From positions 62,001 through 126,000 of the forward strand of contig NZ_AYSJ01000004.1 in assembly GCF_000517265.1 (NCBI RefSeq): a stretch of 64,000 nt of DNA, in the 5' to 3' direction. The notes below the pieces were generated by a model. The model was not told where the DNA came from. It worked only from the letters and a program-made list of their open reading frames with translations, and ran no database searches. Below, piece after piece: positions 16,192-27,600 of the stretch (positions are counted from its first letter, which is position 1; each line of letters starts with the position of its first letter). This stretch comes from Photorhabdus khanii NC19 (GTDB taxonomy: Bacteria > Pseudomonadota > Gammaproteobacteria > Enterobacterales > Enterobacteriaceae). The translations under genes and the position numbers were made by a program.

Positions 16192-19100
16192 TTAGTTCAC
16201 CTGTGCTTTGCACTGTTCAAGATGGTTTACCAGTGGCATCACATTATCTGATTTAATACAGTCAAAATGGTCGCCATTCAGTGAAAGATAATTTACGTTT
16301 CCAAGACAATATTGCTGCCAAAATTCTTTCATGTCCTGCTGGAGCGCAGGCAGCAAATAAGTATCACTATTTTGGCAGGCAAACGTCAGATCACCGGCAA
16401 AATAATCTGGCTGATAACGGCAAACACCCCGAATGCTGTGACGGAAAACAGAACACATCCGGATCCACTCTTTCTCAGCAATCTCATTTTTACGGATAGC
16501 GCTAACCAATTGCTGTAAACGCTGATCTTCCGGGATATCCACCACCGCCATATAAGCATCGGCAAAGGCATCCATTCCGCGGGCACGGGCATATTCAGCG
16601 ACGGAATGACGATCAATGACCTCTGGCTTTTCCGCCAGCAAAGCTTCATAAACGGTTTCCAGTTGTTCCTGAGGCAACGTCCATGGACATTCCACTGACA
16701 ATCCCCAGATAATCGCCATATCTATCATCAACGGATCATCAATCAGGTAAGGGATCTGATAACTGCTGGCAATCGTTACTGAAGCAACAGGTGTCTGATT
16801 TTCCATCGCCTGACGCGCCATTTCAAAGGCCAATAACCCACCCATGCAGTAACCAAATAAATGGCAATGACCAGGCAAAGATTGAATATCACGCAGATAA
16901 TGTCGTGCCAATTGAGAGATTAATTGCTCAGACGGAATTTGCAGGAAAGCGTCTGTATCGACCACACTCAGCGCATAAACCGGGCCAGAAAGTTTTTCAG
17001 TCAAAGGCAGGCAAGGCAATACCGTACCACTGCCTTCATGCAGAATAACGACCGGATCACCATGACCTTCCTTCAATAACGTCAAACAAGAATGGTTATC
17101 TGATGATCTCTTACCCTGCTCTGACTGCGTACGCAAAAATGCCGCCAGTGCACGAACGGTTGGCTGCTGTAGCACCTGACGCAAGCTGCCTTCCCACGGA
17201 ACGTTACCTTCCCCAAGCTCCTGACGAATCCGGCTTACCCACTGCGTTATTAATAATGAGTCACCACCGCTGGCGAAAAAATCATCATCAAGACCAATAT
17301 TATTATGCCCAAGCAGTTCCCGGCACAGCGTCAGTAAGGTCTGTTCCAGTTCGTCACTGCTGTTGCTTTCTGCTACTGGCTCATTCCCGCTATGCTCCGG
17401 TAAATCCGGCATACCTTTACGATCAACTTTGCCATTAGCTGTCACAGGCAAACGATCAAGTACGGTAAGGCGAGCAGGCACCATATAAGCAGGCAGTTGT
17501 TGTTTTAATGACGCCAACAATTCTGTGCTGTTGCATGGTCTACGGTTGAGATTAAATTGCGCCAAAATAAAACTCTGCCCCAGTTGATAAAGCGCATCTT
17601 CTGCTGGCGGATAAGCCCATAACGTCTCCGCACCCACATCGTTCATGGCATTAAGCCAGTTTTTCTGCGGCATAAACGGCGAATCCAGTTCCAGCCGTTC
17701 ATCGGCAAAATCACTCAGGCCATGCTTAAATTCCATCGAAGTCATCAACTGGTAATTATCCCGTGTTGCTTCAATCACCAGCAGCCATCCATCCGGTGCC
17801 AGTAACTGGCGCAGATGTTCTAATCCCTGACGGGCAATAACCGCATTGTGCAGAACATTAGAAGAGACAATCATGTCAAACTGCCCACAATCCAACCCTT
17901 GTTCTACCGGTGTACGATTGAAATCAAACAACCGGTAACGAACAAAATCAAACTGCTGATAACGTAATCTGGCCTCATTCAGGAAGAAGGGTGAAATATC
18001 GGTAAAGGTATATTCGACGTTCCAGTCTGCCAGTTTCGGGATCAACACGTTACTGGTGCCGCCCACACCAGCCCCAATTTCCAATACCCGCAGGCAACGC
18101 CCTTCTTCATGGTTAATCTGAGCCGCTTTTTGTTCAGCCGCAGCCAGCAACAAGCGATTCATCATTTTACTGATCAGATTGTTTTGGTAAGTTTTGATCG
18201 CCACATCCAGCTTGCCATCAGGGAACAGCAAATTTAGCGGATCTTCTTTGCCCTGCAACAATTCCGGCAGACACTGGCTACTGCGTTCCAGATAGGTAAG
18301 CAAGCCTTGGTCATCATCCAATGCTGACATCAAGTCATAACATTGTTGCCAACACTGCTTGATTTCATACTCTGAAACATCAGCATTGAGCTGGTAATAC
18401 TCTCCTTGTTGCTGAATTAACTGATGCTGAACCAACGCTCTCAACCACCGGCGTGTTAATTGCCGGTTTTCTGCCGCAATACTGCCGTTTTCCATCACAG
18501 AAGCGAGGGTAGCGGGCTTTCCTGCCTGTAAAGCGCCGACATCCACCAACGCACCAACCATATGCAACAGGGCCACACGATCAAGGAACCAAACCAGCTT
18601 TTCTACCTTTTGCTTATCTATCGTTGCTTCAATATCGCTGGCAACTGAGCGTACTTTTTGTAATGCCATCTCATAGCGCTGATACAGCTTTTCTGCCCGT
18701 TCCAAAGAATTTTCTGTCGCCGCTTCAACAAAAGCGTGTAATCCTTGATTATGCTTATCCCCTTTTACGACAACCGCAGCCTGAGCCACACTATTATGTC
18801 GCTCCAACACGGCTTCTATCTCACCTGTTTCCACCCGATAACCACGAATTTTTACCTGATTATCACAGCGCCCAAGAAACTCAATCACGCCATTGACGGT
18901 ATAACGCCCCCGGTCTCCCGTGCGATACCAGCGTTGTCCCTGGCTGTCAGTGATAAAGTGATGGCGAGTTTTTTCTTCATCCTGCCAATAGCCCTGAGCA
19001 ACACCACGGCCGCCAATCCAAAGTTCTCCCGCAACCCAATCAGGGCAAGGTTCTCCACGGAGATCCAAAATACGGAACTGCTGATTAGCCAATGGCGTGC

Positions 19101-21651
19101 CATAAGGAATGCTGTTGTGATAGGTTTTTGCCGGTTCTATCGGCCAGATATTTGACCAAATAGCAGCTTCCGTCGCCCCACCCAGGCTGAATTGATAAGC
19201 ATTTGGCGCATGTTGATAAATAGCGGTTGGCAAATTAAGCGGGATCCAGTCACCAGACATCATCACACAGCGCAAGCGACCAATGGATTCCTTCCCTCCT
19301 TCAGACAGGTAACGGGTCAGCATCGTCATTTGCGCCGGGACAGAGTTCCACAACGTAACCTGATGTTTATCAATTAGCCGCGCCCATTGTGCAGGGTTTT
19401 GTAAATCCTGTTCCTGCGGCAATATCAACGCGCCACCTGCGCTAAGTACACCAAAAATATCATAGACAGAAAGGTCAAAACTCAGCCTCGCCAGTGCCAG
19501 CATGCGATCAGTCGATGTGACATTCATACGGCGATTGATATCGCTGATGGTATTCAGCGCCGCATCATGGCTTATCATCACGCCTTTCGGTTGCCCGGTA
19601 CTGCCGGAGGTATAGATAATATAAGCCAGATTATGCGGGTCATTTTGCTTCACTGACACAGCGGAAGTAATTGCCAGTTCTGACACATTCTCGGTGCTGG
19701 CAGCATTAAACCCCTGTTCCCGTAACTGTTGAGCCAAAACCTCATTATCTGTCAATACTGCACTAACCTGTGCATCAGTAAGAATTTGCAATATCCGTGG
19801 CAACGGCTGTGAAATATCAAGTGGCAGATAAGCACCACCAGCGATTAAAATCGCCAGGGTTGTAATAACCTGCTCCGCACTTTTTTCCATCAATATCGCG
19901 CTATGTCCACCTTGGGGTAAAAACGCGGCCAGTTTTGTTGCACGTGTTACCATTTGTTGATAGGTCATCGGCCCACATGCATCAATCAGCGCCAATGCAT
20001 CAGGCGTTTTACCGGCCTGTTCCAAAACACCCTGATGTAATAGCGCCGATTTAATCATTTCCTCAGTCGCATTAACCTGTTGCCGTGTTTTTTGCTGGTA
20101 TTCCGGCAGATTAATGACGAGTACCTGATCCCACACATCAACCTGTTCCAATACCTGATATATCGCGCCAGTAAAGCAACTGAACATATCGCGGATCAAA
20201 TCCACCGGGAATACACCCTCCATGATATCCCAGTTGATCAATAACCCTCCATTACGGGCCATCACCTGGCAATCAATCCATACCTGTGGGGTCTGGCTGA
20301 TACCATAGCCAATCTCAATATCCATCGGTAATTGGCTGATAATATCCTGCGCCTGCTCTTTACCCTCGCCAACTAATGCACTGGTAAATACTATCGGCAT
20401 TCTCGCAGCTTCTGCTCCCCTCTGTCGTGCCAGCTCACGCATCACCTCAATACCACTGAATGCGTTATGCTCCAAATCCTGCCACAGTTGCGCCTGTAGA
20501 TTTTTCACCCGCTCCAGCAATGAGAGGGGCTGACTGATATCCGCCTGCAATAGGCTAACGCTGGTAAAATCCCCAACCATCCGGTGAATATCTTCATGAA
20601 GATCACGGCGGTTCATTACTGTCAGATTGAGACAAAAAGATTTCGTTTCTGACCAGCGGACCAGTGTTTCACTAAAGAGCGCCAAAAGCAGTGCAGAAGG
20701 AGAGACGCCTTGTAAACGACAATGTTGCTGCAATTGCTCCCACTGTTTAGCAGTGAGTTGCAAATCGTAACGGCTGAAACGGGGAACAACGCCACTTTGT
20801 ACCGGAAGGTGAGGTAATTGTGGGCTTGCAGGCAACTCAGGCAGACGTTGCAACCAATATTCACGCGCGCCGGCATAGCTGCGCTGACGGTGGCGGTGTT
20901 GCTCAAACTCCATCACATCACGGAAACTGGCCTGTAATGGCGCAAATTCTGTCTGCGGCTGTTGATAACCTTTTAATAGTTCTGCCAGCAAAATTTGTAC
21001 ACTGAGAAAATCCGCAATCAGCAAATCAATACTGAAATGAAGGCAAGATTTCCCTGCTGCCTGGCTGACTTTCAGATCAAACAGCGGCCAACAATCTGTC
21101 TGATAAACCCGGTGAGACAGGGTTTGCCGAAGTTCTTCCGGCGAAGAAGAGTGGCAATCAATGGTGAAATGATGCACTTCCGGCAAAATCTGTTGCTGCC
21201 CCTGAACAGTAAATACCGCCCGCAACATATCATGGCGTTGGATCAGTTGATTCCATACCTGCTCAAGACGTTTAACATCCCAATGTTCAGTCAGAATTTC
21301 AAAATAACCATGACAACCCACACCACCATAATCGAACATTGAATGACGCCCGACAAAATAAGCTGACTGCACATCACTTAGAGCGAAAGGCAAATGCTTC
21401 TGTGCCGGGTTTACCACAAAATTCTGTGGTTCCTGCCACTCCTGTATTAACGCAACAATTTGTGGTTTCAAATTCTTCAACTGAGCAATAACGTGATGAC
21501 TCATCACTCCCTCAGGCGCACGAAACTTCAACGCCTCACCTTCCAGCCAGAATTTAGCCTGTTGTTGTTCAAGTTGCAGTAAAAGCTGAACCGCTTGTTG
21601 TGAAGCTGATAGCTGTACTGTTTTTTTCTGTATAGTTTCCTGGCTATTCAT
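16192..21651 (-). CDS. NRPS: docking-Cy-A(MT)-PCP-TE
   Basis: This 1819-residue terminal module resembles the NRPS part of HMWP1/PchF. Order: TubC-like docking domain (13-75); heterocyclisation domain with DLLIAD (209-214) in place of the condensation HHxxxD; adenylation domain (TSGSTGQPKG at 681) whose pocket residues FDLSVYDIFG, WNSVP, SGDW and ATEAAIWSN match Cys-activating domains; embedded C-methyltransferase with intact LEIGAGVGG (1190-1198); A10 VTANGKVDRK (1403-1412); PCP with GGDSL, Ser1465; thioesterase (1520-1819) with GYCMGG, Cys1602 at the nucleophile position, and His1795. It should add, cyclise and methylate a third cysteine and release the product. Its ATG overlaps the previous stop by four bases. 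Confidence 0.92.
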   Translation of the reverse strand: MNSQETIQKKTVQLSASQQAVQLLLQLEQQQAKFWLEGEALKFRAPEGVMSHHVIAQLKNLKPQIVALIQEWQEPQNFVVNPAQKHLPFALSDVQSAYFVGRHSMFDYGGVGCHGYFEILTEHWDVKRLEQVWNQLIQRHDMLRAVFTVQGQQQILPEVHHFTIDCHSSSPEELRQTLSHRVYQTDCWPLFDLKVSQAAGKSCLHFSIDLLIADFLSVQILLAELLKGYQQPQTEFAPLQASFRDVMEFEQHRHRQRSYAGAREYWLQRLPELPASPQLPHLPVQSGVVPRFSRYDLQLTAKQWEQLQQHCRLQGVSPSALLLALFSETLVRWSETKSFCLNLTVMNRRDLHEDIHRMVGDFTSVSLLQADISQPLSLLERVKNLQAQLWQDLEHNAFSGIEVMRELARQRGAEAARMPIVFTSALVGEGKEQAQDIISQLPMDIEIGYGISQTPQVWIDCQVMARNGGLLINWDIMEGVFPVDLIRDMFSCFTGAIYQVLEQVDVWDQVLVINLPEYQQKTRQQVNATEEMIKSALLHQGVLEQAGKTPDALALIDACGPMTYQQMVTRATKLAAFLPQGGHSAILMEKSAEQVITTLAILIAGGAYLPLDISQPLPRILQILTDAQVSAVLTDNEVLAQQLREQGFNAASTENVSELAITSAVSVKQNDPHNLAYIIYTSGSTGQPKGVMISHDAALNTISDINRRMNVTSTDRMLALARLSFDLSVYDIFGVLSAGGALILPQEQDLQNPAQWARLIDKHQVTLWNSVPAQMTMLTRYLSEGGKESIGRLRCVMMSGDWIPLNLPTAIYQHAPNAYQFSLGGATEAAIWSNIWPIEPAKTYHNSIPYGTPLANQQFRILDLRGEPCPDWVAGELWIGGRGVAQGYWQDEEKTRHHFITDSQGQRWYRTGDRGRYTVNGVIEFLGRCDNQVKIRGYRVETGEIEAVLERHNSVAQAAVVVKGDKHNQGLHAFVEAATENSLERAEKLYQRYEMALQKVRSVASDIEATIDKQKVEKLVWFLDRVALLHMVGALVDVGALQAGKPATLASVMENGSIAAENRQLTRRWLRALVQHQLIQQQGEYYQLNADVSEYEIKQCWQQCYDLMSALDDDQGLLTYLERSSQCLPELLQGKEDPLNLLFPDGKLDVAIKTYQNNLISKMMNRLLLAAAEQKAAQINHEEGRCLRVLEIGAGVGGTSNVLIPKLADWNVEYTFTDISPFFLNEARLRYQQFDFVRYRLFDFNRTPVEQGLDCGQFDMIVSSNVLHNAVIARQGLEHLRQLLAPDGWLLVIEATRDNYQLMTSMEFKHGLSDFADERLELDSPFMPQKNWLNAMNDVGAETLWAYPPAEDALYQLGQSFILAQFNLNRRPCNSTELLASLKQQLPAYMVPARLTVLDRLPVTANGKVDRKGMPDLPEHSGNEPVAESNSSDELEQTLLTLCRELLGHNNIGLDDDFFASGGDSLLITQWVSRIRQELGEGNVPWEGSLRQVLQQPTVRALAAFLRTQSEQGKRSSDNHSCLTLLKEGHGDPVVILHEGSGTVLPCLPLTEKLSGPVYALSVVDTDAFLQIPSEQLISQLARHYLRDIQSLPGHCHLFGYCMGGLLAFEMARQAMENQTPVASVTIASSYQIPYLIDDPLMIDMAIIWGLSVECPWTLPQEQLETVYEALLAEKPEVIDRHSVAEYARARGMDAFADAYMAVVDIPEDQRLQQLVSAIRKNEIAEKEWIRMCSVFRHSIRGVCRYQPDYFAGDLTFACQNSDTYLLPALQQDMKEFWQQYCLGNVNYLSLNGDHFDCIKSDNVMPLVNHLEQCKAQVN

Positions 21652-24600
21652 AGAGAACCTTCCTCAAAAATCATTTCCGCTTCCTCTGCGGGGGCGGATT
21701 GTAGTTGTTGCGCCATACGTGCAATGGTTTGCAGGTTGAAAACCTGCCAGAGTGGCAAATCAATGTTATGACACCGCCTCAGTTCAGAAGTGAAACGGGT
21801 TGCAATAAAGGAGTCGCCGCCGAGGGCAAAGAAATTGTCATGAACGCTGAGTTGCGTCAGATTAAGCAATGGCAACAGCACATCTGCCAGTTGTTTTTCC
21901 AATGGGCTTTCCGGCAACGTGTCCATAGCCTGACTGACAACATTCCGTGGTTGTTGCTCAATTATTTTGCGATCCAGCTTGCCGTTGTCTGTCAACGGCC
22001 AGCAAGATAGCCAACCAAACTCAACCGGAACCGTATATTCTGGTAATTGTGCTGACAGTTGTTGCCGCAACAGCGACCAATCCGGCTCTTGCGATGCCAA
22101 GACGCAAGCTGAGAGGGATGGACGCTTGCCACGTTGATTAACAAATACCAACGCGTCTTCAATACCGTCACAACCTTTCAAAGCCTGTACGATCTCACCC
22201 AGCTCAATACGGTAGCCGGAAATTTTAACCTGCTGATCACGCCGTCCCAGGAATTCCAGTACGCCTGTTGGGTGATAACGCCCCATATCGCCAGTGCGAT
22301 ACCAACGCTCCCCTTGCCAGGAAATAAACTGATTGGCAGTACGCTCATCATCACCGAAGTAACCCAGCGCCACACCATGACCACCAATCCACAGCTCACC
22401 GGCAACCCAATCAGGGCAATCCTCTTTTAGTTCACTGACTACACGGAACTGCTGGTTCGGCAACGGTAATCCATAAGGAATAGATTTCCATTCAGGATCA
22501 AGCTCGTCCACTAACCAGTAATTCGACCAAATGGCCGCTTCGGTCGCGCCCCCCATAGAAACCAGTTGTACCTGTGGTATCCAGCGCTTCAAACGCTCAG
22601 GCAATGCAAGGTTAATCCAGTCACCGGAGAGCATGACCAGACGCAAACTGGTAAGCGCATCGGTCTGTTCATCGTTTTCACACAGTAACAGGGCCATTTC
22701 CAGTAGGGCTGGTACGCTGTTCCATAACGTTATCTGGTGCTGTTTTATCAGAGTCAACCAATGTGTAGCATCCTTAGAATAGGTTTCAGGTACCGTGACC
22801 AAAGTCCCGCCCGCTGACAGCACACCAAAAATATCCCACACAGAAAGGTCGAAATGCAGCGCAGACAGCGCCAGAACTTTGTCCTGTTTATCAACACAAT
22901 GCTGCCGATTGATCGCTTCAATAGTATTAACCGCAGCACCGTGACTTATCGCTACGCCTTTAGGTACGCCTGTGCTACCAGAAGTGAAAATAATGTAAGC
23001 CAGATCCTGAGCTTGTGAATGCCAGGGTTGAATCGCCGTTGTTGTCAGCGGTGACTGGTTAATATCAACAATTGCGACCGATCCCGTCCATTGCAAGTGG
23101 CTATCTGCCACAACACGAATCAACCCCGCCTGCTGGGCAACCTGTTCCCGGCGCAGCACAGGCCATTCGACAGAGATGGGAACATAAGCCGCTCCCAACC
23201 ACTGAACAGCCAGTACCGCGACGATTTGTTGATAACCCCTTGGTAACGCAACACCAACACAATCACCTGCACAAACGCCTTGTTCAACCAAAACCTGAGC
23301 CAATCGTTGCACATGTTGTTCTAACTGTTGATAACTGACCTGCTGCCCACCATCAATAATCGCTGTTCGATCCGCAAACTGTGTCATCGCTTGCCCAACA
23401 CGTTGATGCATTGGTGTAAAACGCAGTTCCTGATGCGTATCATTAACCCGTTGACGACACTGCTGCTGTTGTATCGGCAGTGCTACATTCACCTGGGTAT
23501 GCCAGTCCGGAATCACACTTAACTGTGTCAGCAAATCACAATATGCACTGAACATCGCATCGATCATGCCTTGTGGGAACAGACCATCAACCACATCCCA
23601 GTTGAAATGTAATTCTCCATCCTGCTCATAGACTTGATGATCGATCCAAACCTGAGGAGTCTGAGAAATTCCCCAGATAGCCGGCGGGAACGGTTGTGCA
23701 CTCTCTTGATAAGGCATGACTTCTGCCCCTAACGCACTGGTAAACACGACGGGCATAGCCAAATCGGTAACTTGCCGTTGTTTATTCAATTCACGGATAA
23801 CCCATACCGCCGAAACATCAGTATGAGCCAGATCTTGCCAAAGCTGTTGCTGTAATCGCTGTGCTCTATTGAGCCAGTTTTCATCGGCTAAATGGTGACA
23901 TTCCAGTAACAGAAGCGAAGTGAAATCCCCCAGAATATGGTTGATATCAGGATGTAATGGCTGACGATCAAACAACGTCACATTGATACTCAATGAAGCC
24001 GATTCTGACCATTTCGCCAGCACCTGTGCATAACAAGTCAGCAACAAACAAGAAGGCGTCACTTGATAATGCCGGGCTTTTTCTGTCAAAGTTTGCCACT
24101 GCTGCCGTGGCAAAACAGATTGCCAACGTTTAAACCGGGGAGTCCCCAATGACTGCGGATCACAAATCAGTGGCAGCTTTGGCGCTTCAGGTAATTCTGC
24201 CAGCCGCTCCTGCCAGTAATTTGCCGATTTACGGCTCTTCTCTTCATCAGAAATCACCGTGGTGAGATAATCTCGGAAACCAATCCCAACGGATGGCAAT
24301 CCCCCTTCCGGTTGCTGATAAAGCTGCTCAAGTTCGGTGAAGAAAATGCGCATACTCAAGCCGTCAAGGATCAAATTATCCAACCCGATATACAGGCGAT
24401 TGCGCCCATTATCTGACTGAATCAGCGTCACATGGAACAACGGCCATTGTGTCGGATCAAGTACCCGGTGGGATAAGCTTTCCCGCAATTTACTGGTTTC
24501 TTCTGACCATTGCTGCTCAGAACAGTGGATCACGTCTAGCGCAGGTTTTGGCTGCTGTGGCAACACCCGTTGCATTCCTTGCTCATCGAATACAATTCTC

Positions 24601-27600
24601 AATGCATCATGACGGGCAATCAATGCGGATAAAGCCTGTTCTAACCGCGTTGCATCAAAAGGCTGGCCTTCGTATTCGTTATAATAATGAGTGGCAACCC
24701 CACCGAGACGGAAACCAGCCTGACGCCCCATCAGATAGGCGCGTTGTACATCTGTAGGCGGGAATGGCTGATAACGTTCACTTTCCTGATGTTGCAGTTG
24801 CATCACTTTTGTTGTTGGCAGTTCAGCAAAAGTCATCAATCGAGCAAAGTCACGCAATACCGGGGAGGAGAACACCTGAGCCAGTGAGACATCTACAGCC
24901 CCTTCTGATTCCAACGCCACAACAATCCGGGTGGCATGTAAACTATCACCACCAAGCAGGAAGAAATTGCTGTCAGCCATTGGCTCTGTACCCAATACCT
25001 GTTGCCAGACTTTAGCCACCAGATATTCGGCTTTTCCTGACAATTCGACGCCCTGTGCAGATTGCAGAATTTCCTGCTCTGCCCCGTCTACAGCTAATTG
25101 TTCAAGTGCTTTGCGATCTATTTTTCCATTAGCACTCAATGGGAGTTTATCTAAAACATGCAAATACTGCGGCAACATATAAGCTGGAAGATAATTTGTC
25201 AGATGCTGCGTCAATTCGTGGCGATTAACCATAACGTTGCTACTACGGTTTTTGCACATCAACAGTACGGAGTTTTCCCCCATTACAGTGACAGACTGCA
25301 CGGGTAAATCACTTTGCAACAACTGCTGTTGCCAACGTTTCTTATCCAGTAACGGATCTCGCTGGCCTTGTCGCAGATCAGTAAAACCATTTTCATCTTG
25401 CAGCAGTAACACCGTTAATTGTGCCAGCGGGCTGAGATATTGGCTTTCAAACACCAATACGCCACTGCCGGAAGATGCCAATACTTGCAGATCAGAGATT
25501 CCCCGACGGATATCGGCATAACGATGCAGTGCATTATTACTGATGACCAGATCGGCACTATAATCTACCGCTTCCTGCACTGTGCAAACCTGGCTCTGAT
25601 GCGGATAACCTGACAGACGATATTTCGCCAATTCACGCAATGAACCGGCCTGCTCAACTAAGCAATATTCAATCTCCAAATCAGATAATAGACCGAGTAA
25701 CTTGCCTGCAAACAGACCACTGCGGCCATTCAGCTCTGCAACTCTGACAGGCCGCTGCAATATCGTGGATAACCGGCGGATTTGATCCGCAATAAGGGTA
25801 ATGAACACTTCAGTTTCCGGTGAACCAACAACCAGAACTTCCGGTGACAATACAGGATCGTCGATAAGCATTAGTGGGTTCTGTTTCCCCTGAATCACCT
25901 GAGCAATCCAGTCACAACACCCATCAAGCGCCCGATAAATTCCGCCCATTCGTGATGCCAGAACCGGCTTGTTATCTGGTTGCCACCCTTGATTCAATTG
26001 CCAGCCTTTTTCACTTTCAGATAACCATCCCTGATGAGTCAACCACTCCAACCACTGAATAAACAGTGGTTGATAACGGGGTATCACCCCTGCCTGTTGA
26101 TAAAGTATTTCTGCACTCTGTGGCTGAGTAAGTGTCAGTTGCAAAGAATCAATCAATATCTTTTGCAACAGCGATAACGCGATACGCTGTTCATCATCCT
26201 GACTGCTTTCCGCCTGAATAAATGATGGCATTTCAGGTAATACATTATCGGCTAATGTTGAAGAATCACCCGCTGTCACCTGACCTTCAACAAACAATCT
26301 CAGATGTTTCTGTGGTTCAGATAAACACAATGCAACGGCTTTGCTGATTGCAGGGTGACGTAAAACCACCGTTTCAATTTCACCCAGTTCAATCCTGTAA
26401 CCATTCAGTTTAATCTGGCTATCTTTGCGGCCAAGAAACTCAAGGCATCCCCCCTGCCAAAAGCGCCCATAATCTCCCGTCCGGTAATAACGCTGCCCTT
26501 GATACAGAACAAACTGAGTGTCTGTTTTTTCCCGGTCGCCGTAATAGCCCAGCGCTACGCCTTTCCCGCCAATCCACAACTCTCCGGCGACCCAATCAGG
26601 GCAATCCCGTTGTTGTGAATCCATGACTCGGTAATGCTGATTAGAGAGCGGATAACCGTAAGGAATTGAGCGCCATTCTGACGGGATAACATCGATATCA
26701 ATCGCGTTAGACCAAATTGCTGCTTCCGTTGCTCCCCCCATTGCCGTTAATTGAGCCTGACTTCCAACTTCACGCAAACGGGGAAGCAGATCCAAGCCAA
26801 CCCAGTCACCGGATAACAATACCTGTTGCAATGAATCAGGCAAACCACGGGGATCACTTTCAGCCGCCACCAGCAACATATCAAACAGCGCCGGGACACT
26901 GTTCCAGACTGTCACCTGTTCCTGATGCAGCTGTTCCAGCCATTGCTTTGCTTCCCGCTCATGGCCCACCTCAGGCATAACCAAGGAACCCCCTGACGCA
27001 AGAGGGCCAAAAATGTCATACACCGACAAATCAAAATTCAGTGCCGACAGGGCATATACCCGTGTTTTTTCCCGCTGACCATAACGGCGATTAATATCAT
27101 CAATTGTATTAGCGGCGGCCTGATGAGATACCACAACACCTTTAGGTGTACCGGTAGAGCCAGAAGTGAAGATGATATAAGCAGAAAGTTCCGGTTCCCC
27201 ATAAACCACCTGCGATAATGGCAGTTGTGAGTCACCGGTCTGCTCAATATTCAGAACCGCATCAAACCAACGACTAACCGGCTCCTGATATTCATTGTTT
27301 GTAATAATCAACGAAATATCCGCCTGACTGATGATGGTCTGTAAACGGGCTGATTGCTGCGCGACATCCAACGGAACATATACAGCACCAACACTCAAGC
27401 AAGCCAAAACAGCAACAACTTGCTCTGTACCTTTTGGCAACAATAATGCCAGGTTATCTCCAGCTTTTACTTTTTGCTCTTTCAACCTGTAAGCCAGCTC
27501 CAGTACATCCTGCTCAAGTTCACCATAACTGAGTCGTTGATGAGGCGTGATAACTGCGGGTGAATTTGCCCACAATGCCGCAATCTCATAAAAACGACGA

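Noticed and set aside
21705-22010. Plus-strand ORFs within the large synthetase genes
   Set aside because: These and similar frames across 16000-33000 are shadows with no motifs or ribosome sites.
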